Positions 7,135-13,991 of a stretch of DNA of 61,490 nt are shown here, in pieces. Below the pieces are notes generated by a model. That model saw only the letters and a program-made list of their open reading frames with translations. It did not search any database and was not told the DNA's origin. Made by a program: the position numbers and the translations under genes. This stretch comes from Hymenobacter daecheongensis DSM 21074. GTDB taxonomy: Bacteria; Bacteroidota; Bacteroidia; Cytophagales; Hymenobacteraceae. The DNA lies in contig NZ_FQYN01000013.1 of the NCBI RefSeq assembly GCF_900141805.1, positions 1 through 61,490 on the forward strand, in the 5' to 3' direction. Positions within the stretch are counted from its first letter, which is position 1, and each line of letters begins with the position of its first letter.

Positions 7135-8421
7135 ATGAGTACCAAGCTGCGCCTTATTGTATTGAGTTTCCTACAGTTCTTCATCTGGGGCTCGTGGCTG
7201 ATAACCATTGGGGCATACTGGTTCCAGACCATGAAGTGGTCGGGAGCGGAGTTCGGGGCCATCTTCTCCACTATGGGCATCGCAGCCATCTTCATGCCCT
7301 CTTTAATGGGCATCGTGGCCGATAAGTGGGTGAATGCCGAGAAGCTTTTTGGTATCCTGCACATCCTGGGCGGCCTCGTGTTGTTCACCGTGCCCATGGT
7401 CTACAACCCGACGACCATGTTCTGGGTGATGCTGCTGAACATGATATTCTACATGCCCACGCTGGCTTTGGCCATTGCCGTTTCGTATTCGGTGCTCAAA
7501 AACAAGGGCGGCGACGTGGTGAAGGACTATCCGCCCATCCGGGTGTGGGGCACCATCGGCTTCATCGTGGCCATGTGGACGGTGAGTTTGCTGGGTATCG
7601 AGAAGTCGTCGAGCCAGTTCTATGTAGCGGCCGCGGCGGCTATTCTGCTGGGCTTCTACTCCTTCACGCTGCCTGCCTGCCCGCCGCCGTCGCGCAATGC
7701 GCCCACCCGCTCCTTCGTCGATGCGCTGGGCCTGAAGTCGTTTGCGCTGCTGCGCGATACCAAGATGGCCACGTTCTTTGTGTTTGCCCTGCTACTGGGC
7801 GCGGCTCTGCAGCTCACCAATGCTTACGGCGACACCTTCCTGCACGATTTCGACAAGGTGCCGGCCTACCAGGGCTCCCTGGCGGTGAAGTATCCGGCCA
7901 TCATCATGTCCATCTCGCAGATTTCGGAAACGCTGTTTATCCTGGCCATTCCGTTTTTCCTGCGGCGCTTCGGCATCAAGCAGGTTATGTTTTTCAGCAT
8001 GATTGCCTGGGTGTTGCGCTTCGGTCTGTTCGCCTACGGCAACCCCGGCTCGGGCCTCTGGATGATCATTCTCTCCTGCATCGTCTACGGTATGGCCTTC
8101 GACTTCTTCAACATCTCCGGCTCGCTGTTCGTCGAAACCCAGACCGACCCCAGCATCCGAGCCAGCGCTCAGGGGCTGTTTATGATGATGACCAACGGCT
8201 TTGGGGCCGTGCTGGGCAGCTCGCTGAGCGGCGTTATCATTCAGGAATACTTCACCCTGGCCGATGGCACCAAAGACTGGCATAGCATCTGGCTTTCCTT
8301 TGCCCTGTATTCGCTGGTCATTGCGGTGCTGTTCCTGCTGCTGTTCAAGCACAAGCACACCCAAGCCGTGGCCGTGGGCGAAGGCCACCCCGAGCAACTG
8401 CTGACCGTGGAGCAGGCGTAG
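7135..8421 (+). CDS. NupG-family nucleoside:H+ symporter (MFS)
   Basis: A 428-residue, 12-helix inner-membrane transporter starting MSTKLRLIVLSFLQFFIWGS. The opening FLQFFIWGSWLITIGAYWF, the loop GIVADKWVNAEKLFG and the central VLKNKGGDVVKDYPPIRVWG are typical of the NupG/XapB nucleoside permease branch of the major facilitator superfamily. Its substrate is therefore probably nucleosides, imported with protons. The cytoplasmic loop between helices 6 and 7 lies near PPPSRNAPTRS. It is followed by its own terminator; the next gene, ndk, is convergent. Confidence 0.88.
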   Translation: MSTKLRLIVLSFLQFFIWGSWLITIGAYWFQTMKWSGAEFGAIFSTMGIAAIFMPSLMGIVADKWVNAEKLFGILHILGGLVLFTVPMVYNPTTMFWVMLLNMIFYMPTLALAIAVSYSVLKNKGGDVVKDYPPIRVWGTIGFIVAMWTVSLLGIEKSSSQFYVAAAAAILLGFYSFTLPACPPPSRNAPTRSFVDALGLKSFALLRDTKMATFFVFALLLGAALQLTNAYGDTFLHDFDKVPAYQGSLAVKYPAIIMSISQISETLFILAIPFFLRRFGIKQVMFFSMIAWVLRFGLFAYGNPGSGLWMIILSCIVYGMAFDFFNISGSLFVETQTDPSIRASAQGLFMMMTNGFGAVLGSSLSGVIIQEYFTLADGTKDWHSIWLSFALYSLVIAVLFLLLFKHKHTQAVAVGEGHPEQLLTVEQA

Positions 8422-8484
8422 GCCTGACCATTTCGGGCCGTTTAGCACAAAAAAGGTTTATAAATAGTCTACTTCTGGCAAATA

Positions 8485-8521
8485 AAAAATCCCGCTTTGC
8501 AGCCTGCAAAGCGGGATTTTT
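8485..8521. terminator. Bidirectional terminator between the transporter and ndk
   Basis: A perfect 17-bp stem (core TCCCGCTTTGCA with TGCAAAGCGGGA) has a GCC loop and A5/T5 ends. It lies between two convergent genes. Confidence 0.88.
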
Positions 8522-8553
8522 GTTGAAAAGCGCAGCAGGCTGCGGGCCGAAGC

Positions 8554-8973
8554 TTAGAACTGCTCGTCGGCAGCGAAGAAGAAGTCGCCTTCGATTTTGG
8601 CGTTGTCGTCGGAGTCGGAGCCGTGCACGGCGTTGGCTTCGATGCTCTTGGCGTATTTCTTCCGGATGGTGCCTTCGGCGGCCTGCTCGGGGTTGGTAGC
8701 GCCAATCAGGGTGCGGAAATCAGCCACGGCGTTGTCCTTCTCCAGGATGGCAGCCACAATCGGGCCTGACGACATGTACTTCACCAGGTCGCCGTAGAAG
8801 GGCCGCTCGGCGTGCACTTCGTAGAATTTGCCGGCGCGCTCGGCCGACAGATTGAGTTTCTTAAGCGCGACGATGCGGAAGCCCCCGGCCTCGATCATGC
8901 TCAGGATACCACCAATGTGGTTTTCCTGGGTTGCGTCGGGCTTAATCATCGTAAACGTGCGGTTCGTGGCCAT
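8554..8973 (-). CDS. ndk: Nucleoside-diphosphate kinase
   Basis: Balances nucleoside di- and triphosphates by a ping-pong phosphohistidine mechanism. The 139 residues match the family. The protein starts MATNRTFTMIKPDA. The catalytic His117 is seen in NAVHGSDS, and the nucleotide-binding IKPDA and RPFYGDLVKYMSSGP elements are in place. The ATG at 8971-8973 is used; a much longer open frame upstream to 9192 is a GC artefact. A TATTTTTG box 65 bases upstream may be its promoter. Confidence 0.97.
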   Translation of the reverse strand: MATNRTFTMIKPDATQENHIGGILSMIEAGGFRIVALKKLNLSAERAGKFYEVHAERPFYGDLVKYMSSGPIVAAILEKDNAVADFRTLIGATNPEQAAEGTIRKKYAKSIEANAVHGSDSDDNAKIEGDFFFAADEQF

Positions 8974-9037
8974 GCGGAAAATAGTAAGGCTGAAAAATGA
9001 GAGGCTTGGGAAGGCGCAACTGTTCCAATTGCGGGCG

Positions 9038-9045
9038 CAAAAATA
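9038..9045 (-). promoter_or_regulatory. Putative -7 box for ndk (TATTTTTG)
   Basis: TATTTTTG on the minus strand matches TAnnTTTG and lies 65 bases upstream of ndk. No well-spaced TTTG -33 box is seen, only a GTTG at a 16-base gap. Confidence 0.35.
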
Positions 9046-9276
9046 GGCGAATATTACCGGACAACTAAAAGCGCCGCCGCAAAACGCCGAAAACGCCGCC
9101 CTGCCCGCCCCTGCCGGCGGGGCCGCGGCCTCCAACACCGCGCTGCTACTCAGCCCTTCCCGAACCCAAACGCCCCTTGGGTTTGTTGGCACAACGCATA
9201 TCTGGAGAATATTTCCGACTTTTGCCGCCTTGCTCCGGGCTTAACACCCCGAATTTCAGCCACCTATCAGTAGGCA

Positions 9277-10320
9277 ATGTCCACCATCAGCGACCTGAAG
9301 GAGCTGCTCGCGCAGCCCCGGCAGATTTTCATCACCACCCACCACAAGCCCGATGCCGATGCCCTCGGCTCCTCGCTGGGCCTGGCGGGCTACCTGCGGA
9401 AGAAAGGCCACCACGTCACGGTGGTCACGCCCTCCGATTACCCCGATTTCCTGGCCTGGATGCCCGGCAACGACGAGGTTATCATTTATGATGCGCGGCG
9501 CAACGATGCGCAGGTCCGCGAAATCATTCGCACGGCGGAGGTCATTTTCTGCCTCGATTTCAGCTGCCTGGGCCGCATCAACGAGATGGGCGAGTACATC
9601 CGGCAGGCCCCCGGCACCAAGGTGCTCATCGACCACCACCTGGAGCCCGAGCAGTTCGCCGACCTCGACTTCTCGAACCCGAAAGCGGCGGCCACGGCCG
9701 AGCTGGTGTTCGAGGTAATCCGCGACCTGGGCGACCAGGATATGATTGACGTAGGCATGGGCGAAAGCCTGTACGCGGGCATCATGACCGATACAGGCTC
9801 CTTCCGCCACCCCAGCACCTCGCGCAACGTGCACCTCATCATTGCCGAGCTGCTGAATGCCGGCATCGACCTTTCCTCGGTGCATCGTCGCATCTACGAT
9901 TCGCACTCCGAGATGCGCCTACGCTTTCTGGGCTTCGTGCTGAAGGATAAGCTGGTGGTGCTGCGCGAATACAACACGGCCTATATTGCCATTACCCAGG
10001 ACGAGCTGCGCCAGTACCAGTCCAAAACCGGCGACACGGAAGGACTGGTGAACTTCGCGCTCAGCATTGAGGGCGTGGTGTTTGCCGCCGTGCTCATTGA
10101 CCGCGGCCAGGCCGTGAAAATCTCCTTCCGCTCGGTGGGCGACTTCTCGGTGAACGAGTTTGCCCGCAAAAACTTCAACGGCGGCGGCCACCATAATGCG
10201 TCCGGCGGCATCAGCCACGAGCCGCTGGAAGCTACCGTGGAGCGCTTTCTGGCCCTGCTGCCCGAGTATCAGACCAAGCTTGTGACGGCTCCGCTAGCGG
10301 TTGCGCCGCCCGCGGCGTAA
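9277..10320 (+). CDS. nrnA: DHH/DHHA1 phosphoesterase, NrnA-like oligoribonuclease/pAp phosphatase
   Basis: Degrades nano-RNA (short oligoribonucleotides) and dephosphorylates 3'-phosphoadenosine 5'-phosphate in the family's characterised members. The 347 residues show the N-terminal metal site in TTHHKPDADALGS (Asp26, Asp28), the signature LIDHHLEPEQ near residue 118, and a TDTGSFRH segment. The C-terminal DHHA1 domain ends with GGGHHNASGG near 305. All expected acidic and His residues are present. The N-terminal ATG at 9277 gives the family start. Confidence 0.92.
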   Translation: MSTISDLKELLAQPRQIFITTHHKPDADALGSSLGLAGYLRKKGHHVTVVTPSDYPDFLAWMPGNDEVIIYDARRNDAQVREIIRTAEVIFCLDFSCLGRINEMGEYIRQAPGTKVLIDHHLEPEQFADLDFSNPKAAATAELVFEVIRDLGDQDMIDVGMGESLYAGIMTDTGSFRHPSTSRNVHLIIAELLNAGIDLSSVHRRIYDSHSEMRLRFLGFVLKDKLVVLREYNTAYIAITQDELRQYQSKTGDTEGLVNFALSIEGVVFAAVLIDRGQAVKISFRSVGDFSVNEFARKNFNGGGHHNASGGISHEPLEATVERFLALLPEYQTKLVTAPLAVAPPAA

Positions 10321-10358
10321 CTTGCCCCAAAATCTCTTCCCCCAACTCTTCCTTTTTC

Positions 10359-11336
10359 ATGCTTCTTCAACGCAATTTTCTGAGCCTAGCCCTGGCGGCC
10401 GGCGTTATGGGCCTAGCCTCCTGCAACAAAGGCGGCGGTGATTTCGCCAAAACGGCTTCCGGCATCGAGTACCAGGTTTTCAAAAACGAGGGCGGCAAGT
10501 ACAGCAGCCGCGAGGTGGCCGCCACCGGCGACGACACCTACAAGACGCGCATGGGCAAAATTCTGGCCCTGAACGTGGAATACCGCACTTACAAAGATTC
10601 CGTGCTGTTCAACTCGCGCAAGCAGCAGGGCCTGCCAATGCGCATTGAGCTGCAGGACGTGAAGGTGAAAGGCGGCATTGAGGAAGCCATTGCCATGCTG
10701 CAGCCCGGCGACTCGGCCATCTTCCGCTTCAACGTGGATACCATTTTCGCCAAGTCGTTCAAGCAGCCCGTGCCGCCGTTTATGAAGCCCAAAGCGGCCA
10801 AGGATGCCAAAGCTGCTACTTCGTTCATGACGATGTATGTGAAGGCCGAGAAGCTGCAGACCCGCGAGGAGGCCACCGCCGACCAGCAGAAGCAGATGGA
10901 AGAGCAGCAGAAGAAGATGATGGCCTACGCGGAAACGCAGCTCAAAAAGGACGACATAATTCTGCAGGACTACATCAAGAAAAATAGCCTCACGGCCAAG
11001 AAAGACCCTTCGGGCATCTACTACGTGGTGACCAAGCCCGGCACCGGCGCTGTGCCCAAGCAGGGCCAGACGGTTTCGGTGCTGTATAAAGGCACGCTGC
11101 TCGACGGCAAGGTGTTCGACTCGTCGGAGAAGATGGGCAACAAGCCGATTGACTTCCCGCTGGGCGTGGGCCAGGTGATTCCGGGCTGGGACAAGGGCAT
11201 TGCCCTGCTCAACAAAGGCACCAAGGCCACGCTGCTCATTCCCTCGTCGCTGGCCTACGGGCAGCGCGGCGCGGGCGCCGACATTCCGGCCGACGCGCCC
11301 CTGCGCTTCGACGTGGAACTGGTTGACGTAAAGTAG
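10359..11336 (+). CDS. FKBP-type peptidyl-prolyl isomerase lipoprotein, two-domain
   Basis: The signal peptide ends in a lipobox (GLASC, Cys22), so the 325-residue protein is a lipoprotein. The C-terminal FKBP domain (about 230-325) is complete: GQTVSVLYKGTLLDGKVFDS, then VIPGWDKGIALL with the catalytic-pocket Trp, then SSLAYGQRGAG and a closing FDVELVDVK. The region at about 30-160 (YRTYKDSVLFNSR...VKGGIEEAIAMLQPGDSAIF) looks like a second, degenerate FKBP domain without the Trp. A Gln/Lys-rich helix links the two. It is the first of four consecutive FKBP genes; its own terminator follows. Confidence 0.92.
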   Translation: MLLQRNFLSLALAAGVMGLASCNKGGGDFAKTASGIEYQVFKNEGGKYSSREVAATGDDTYKTRMGKILALNVEYRTYKDSVLFNSRKQQGLPMRIELQDVKVKGGIEEAIAMLQPGDSAIFRFNVDTIFAKSFKQPVPPFMKPKAAKDAKAATSFMTMYVKAEKLQTREEATADQQKQMEEQQKKMMAYAETQLKKDDIILQDYIKKNSLTAKKDPSGIYYVVTKPGTGAVPKQGQTVSVLYKGTLLDGKVFDSSEKMGNKPIDFPLGVGQVIPGWDKGIALLNKGTKATLLIPSSLAYGQRGAGADIPADAPLRFDVELVDVK

Positions 11337-11354
11337 TCGTTAGCTTCTGAGTAC

Positions 11355-11402
11355 AGGCCGTCGTATCCTGCGCCCTTGGGACGGGTACGACGGCCTTTTT
11401 TT
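11355..11402 (+). terminator. Intrinsic terminator after the first FKBP gene
   Basis: The stem AGGCCGTCGTA (11355-11365) with TACGACGGCCT (11386-11396) is followed by a run of seven T. It lies 18 bases after the stop, so the next FKBP gene would need its own promoter or read-through. Confidence 0.8.
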
Positions 11403-11417
11403 TAGATAAAGCACTCC

Positions 11418-11912
11418 ATGAAAAACCGCGTTTCGGGGCCGGCCTTCCGGCTTTTGCTCCTGCTATTGCTCGGCTCGGCCAGCTTGCTCACGGCCTGCAA
11501 AAAGGACTACGAGAAGATTGATGAAGCCCTCATCAAGAAATACATCGACGACAACAAGCTGACCGGAGCGCAGCGCCAGAACTCGGGCCTGTACTACGTG
11601 CCGGTATCGTCGGCGGCCAGCACGGTGCAGCCCAAAACCGGCCAGACCGTGTCGGTGCTCTACACCGGCCGCCTGCTCGACGGCACCGTGTTCGATGCCT
11701 CGTCGCGCAACGGCAACAAGCCGATTGAATTTTCGCTGGGCCGCGGCCGCGTTATTGCGGGCTGGGATGAAGGCATTGCCCTGATGCACAAGGGCGACAA
11801 AGCCATGCTGCTGATTCCGTCGGCGCTGGGCTACGGTAAGCCTGGCTCGCCGCCCACCATTCCGGCCAATAGCGTGCTGCAGTTTGAGGTGGAGCTGGTG
11901 GATGTGAAGTAA
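11418..11912 (+). CDS. FKBP-type peptidyl-prolyl isomerase lipoprotein
   Basis: A 164-residue lipoprotein (lipobox LLTAC, Cys27, followed by KKDYEK). A short linker (IDEALIKKYIDDNKL) precedes one full FKBP domain: GQTVSVLYTGRLLDGTVFDA, RVIAGWDEGIALMHKGD with the conserved Trp, SALGYGKPGSPPTIP, and FEVELVDVK at the end. All active-site positions usually seen in FKBPs are kept, so it is probably an active prolyl isomerase anchored in the envelope. The next gene follows after 69 bases on the same strand. Confidence 0.93.
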   Translation: MKNRVSGPAFRLLLLLLLGSASLLTACKKDYEKIDEALIKKYIDDNKLTGAQRQNSGLYYVPVSSAASTVQPKTGQTVSVLYTGRLLDGTVFDASSRNGNKPIEFSLGRGRVIAGWDEGIALMHKGDKAMLLIPSALGYGKPGSPPTIPANSVLQFEVELVDVK

Positions 11913-11981
11913 AACTCGGAGGCGTTGTCGCGCTTGGGCAGCCTATGCAACTCAAGCAGGCAGTTTTTCCTCTACTTAAGC

Positions 11982-12548
11982 ATGAAGATGAACATTTCAA
12001 CGAACCGACTGGCCCTCACGCGCCTGGTGGCGCTCCTGCTGGTACTGCTGCCGCTGCTATCGGCCTGCAAAAAGGAAAACGACTTTCAGAAGGAAGCGCG
12101 CGAGTACGAGGAGAAGCACAAGATTATCGATGAGGCCCTGATTCAGGGCTATTTCACTCGCAACGGCATTGCCAGCGGCAGCTACACCCGCCTGGAATCG
12201 GGCGTGTACCTCATTACGCTGGCCGAAGGCACCGGGGCTACCATCGTGGCCGGGCAGAAGGTGCAAACCAAATACACCGCCCGCTTTCTGAGCCAGGAGC
12301 TGAACGACGTGGTATTTGAAAACACCTATGACAACCGCACGCTCTGCAAGTGCGTCGAACTGATCGTGGATCAGAGCACGTCCATCATCAAAGGGCAGCA
12401 CGAGGCGCTCAAAACCATGAAGCTGGGCGGGCGCAAGAAGATTTTTATCCCTTCCTACATGGCCTATGGCCGCGGGGGCTATGCCCAGTTGGGCGTGCTG
12501 CCTGATGAGCCCGTATGGCTCGACCTGGAAGTCACCAAAGTTCTCTGA
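11982..12548 (+). CDS. FKBP-like lipoprotein with a degenerate active site
   Basis: A 188-residue lipoprotein (lipobox LLSAC, Cys29, then KKENDF). It keeps the same linker motif as its neighbour (IIDEALIQGYFTRNG) and an FKBP-like domain ending SYMAYGRGGYAQLGVLPDEP. The G-W-D/E segment is replaced by IIKGQHEALKTM, so the pocket Trp is missing, and the VFDS element reads VFENTYDN. Prolyl isomerase activity is therefore doubtful; a chaperone or binding role is more likely. Start MKMNIST is chosen at 11982; ATG 11988 is possible. Confidence 0.86.
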   Translation: MKMNISTNRLALTRLVALLLVLLPLLSACKKENDFQKEAREYEEKHKIIDEALIQGYFTRNGIASGSYTRLESGVYLITLAEGTGATIVAGQKVQTKYTARFLSQELNDVVFENTYDNRTLCKCVELIVDQSTSIIKGQHEALKTMKLGGRKKIFIPSYMAYGRGGYAQLGVLPDEPVWLDLEVTKVL

Positions 12549-12568
12549 TCCGCTTGCGCGCTGCCGCT

Positions 12569-13021
12569 ATGTCCCGCTTTTGCTCTTTCGCAGCCTTGGT
12601 CTGCCTGCTGCTGGCGGCTGCGTCGGCGGCCCACGCCGGCCACCGCGCCATGCCCACCGACACCGTGCGGCTGGCCAGCGGCGTGCGCTACGTAGTGCGG
12701 ATGCCAGGCTCCGGCGCGCCGGCCCGCCCCGGCGACCGGATGGCGGTGCATTACACCGGCTTTCTGCCTGATGGCCGCATGTTCGACTCGTCGGCGGGCC
12801 AGGGCCGGCCGCTGCGGCTGCGTGTGGGCCGGGGCGAGGTTATCCGGGGCTGGGACGAGGTGCTGCTGCTGCTGCCGGCGGGCACCCGCGCCTGGGTTTC
12901 CATTCCGGCCGAGCAGGCCTATGGCAGCCGGGGCGTGCGCAACCCCGACGACGAGAGCCGCTTCCTGATTCCGCCGAATGCCAACCTGGTTTTTGAGCTG
13001 GAAGTAGTTCGAATTCGGTAG
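12569..13021 (+). CDS. FKBP-type peptidyl-prolyl isomerase, periplasmic
   Basis: A 150-residue protein with an ordinary Sec signal peptide (MSRFCSFAALVCLLLAAASAAHA) and no lipobox Cys at the cleavage site, so probably soluble in the periplasm. The single FKBP domain has GDRMAVHYTGFLPDGRMFDS, VIRGWDEVLLLLPAGT with the Trp, and AYGSRGVRNPDDESRFLIPP with a small insertion before the last strand. It follows the previous FKBP gene by 20 bases and is closed by a strong terminator, so it is the last gene of that set. Confidence 0.92.
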   Translation: MSRFCSFAALVCLLLAAASAAHAGHRAMPTDTVRLASGVRYVVRMPGSGAPARPGDRMAVHYTGFLPDGRMFDSSAGQGRPLRLRVGRGEVIRGWDEVLLLLPAGTRAWVSIPAEQAYGSRGVRNPDDESRFLIPPNANLVFELEVVRIR

Positions 13022-13032
13022 ATGATGAAACG

Positions 13033-13067
13033 AAAAAAGGCCTCTCTACATCGGAGAGGCCTTTTTT
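13033..13067 (+). terminator. Terminator after the FKBP gene set
   Basis: A perfect 14-bp stem, A6-GGCCTCTC with GAGAGGCC-T6, has a 7-base loop and lies 11 bases after the stop at 13021. It is symmetrical enough to act on both strands. Confidence 0.88.
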
Positions 13068-13086
13068 GATTTCATCTGTTTAGGTG

Positions 13087-13114
13087 GTCATTCCTCGGCT
13101 GCGCTCGGAATGAC
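13087..13114. repeat. Short GTCATTCC palindrome
   Basis: GTCATTCC and GGAATGAC (8-bp arms) enclose TCGGCTGCGCTC, itself partly self-complementary. It lies between the convergent FKBP set and recO, and is a compact relative of the GTCATGCTGAGC/GTCATCCTGAGC palindromes elsewhere in the window. Confidence 0.7.
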
Positions 13115-13134
13115 GTGCTTTTGACCTCCCGTTT

Positions 13135-13857
13135 CTACTCAGCCAGCACTTCCGACAGCACGGCCAGGGAACGAATGTCGCCGAGCTTTTCGACGTGGAG
13201 CTGGTAGTAGCGGATGAGCACGGCCAGCAGCTCGCGGCGCACGCGGCCGTTGGGAATGGTGGTGCGCGTAGGGTCCAATAGCAGCTCATCGAAATAGTGG
13301 TCGAACTCGCGGAAGCGGAGCGCGACGGGGCCGGCCGTATCGGTGGCGGTGGCGGGTGCGGCGCCGGCGAAAGCCACCTGCGTGGTCACCTCGGCCCCGG
13401 TTTCGATGCCGAAGCCCAAGTAGCCGGCCAGCTGGAGCAGGAAGCTCAGGGCAAAGTTTTCGTAGCCTTCCGTCTGCTGATCGAAGGCCAGAATGGAGTC
13501 GTGCAGGAAGTTGAACAGGGGCTCGTTCTCCTCCTCTTCCAGCAGCGTGCGGCCCACTATTTCGGCCAGCACCAGCACCACGCTGCTCTTATACACATCG
13601 TAGGGCAGGCTGCTGAAGGGAATGGCGCACCGGTATTCCGACAGCCGCGTGATGCCGCCCTGCCGCGAAGTGTACGCCACCAGATCGAGCAGGGTGAAGG
13701 GCTGAAACAGCGCAATGCGGCCCGGCGGCTTGGCCTTGCGCACGCCGTTCACGATGTACGTCTGCAGCCCCAGCCGCTCGGTATACACGCGGGCAATGAT
13801 GGACGTTTCGCGGTATTTGATGTAGCTCAGAACGATGCCCCGGGTTTTGATCAGCAT
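13135..13857 (-). CDS. recO: DNA repair protein RecO
   Basis: Acts with RecF/RecR to load RecA in recombinational repair. The 240 residues begin MLIKTRGIVLSYIKYRETSI, the usual RecO OB-fold opening, followed by RVYTERLGLQTYIVNGVR. The helical C-terminal domain contains FALSFLLQLAGYLGFG. Bacteroidota RecO proteins commonly lack the zinc cysteines, and none are seen here. Upstream lies an AATTAAA-word inverted array separating it from the porZ-like gene on the same strand. Confidence 0.92.
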   Translation of the reverse strand: MLIKTRGIVLSYIKYRETSIIARVYTERLGLQTYIVNGVRKAKPPGRIALFQPFTLLDLVAYTSRQGGITRLSEYRCAIPFSSLPYDVYKSSVVLVLAEIVGRTLLEEEENEPLFNFLHDSILAFDQQTEGYENFALSFLLQLAGYLGFGIETGAEVTTQVAFAGAAPATATDTAGPVALRFREFDHYFDELLLDPTRTTIPNGRVRRELLAVLIRYYQLHVEKLGDIRSLAVLSEVLAE

Positions 13858-13864
13858 AGGGTTT

Positions 13865-13989
13865 CAATTAAAAATTAAGAATTGAGAATTAAAAAGCCGG
13901 CGGTAATTTCGGAAACCTGAGCCGGCGGCGGCCCGACAGAATAACCGTTGAGCGGACATTTTTAATTTTTAATTCTCAATTTTTAATTG
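13865..13989. repeat. Inverted array of AATTAAA heptamers (recO / porZ-like gap)
   Basis: The left arm 13865-13895 is built of heptamers AATTAAA, AATTAAG, AATTGAG, AATTAAA. The right arm 13959-13989 carries the complement (TTTTTAATTTTTAATTC onward). The GC-rich loop between is about 63 bases. The array runs from just before the recO start to the stop of the porZ-like gene. The same word is found at 26717-26843. Confidence 0.88.
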
Positions 13990-13991
13990 CC

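Noticed and set aside
13087..13114. Operator site for the FKBP genes
   Set aside because: The palindrome lies downstream of both convergent units and matches the dispersed GTCAT repeat class, so regulation of initiation is unlikely.
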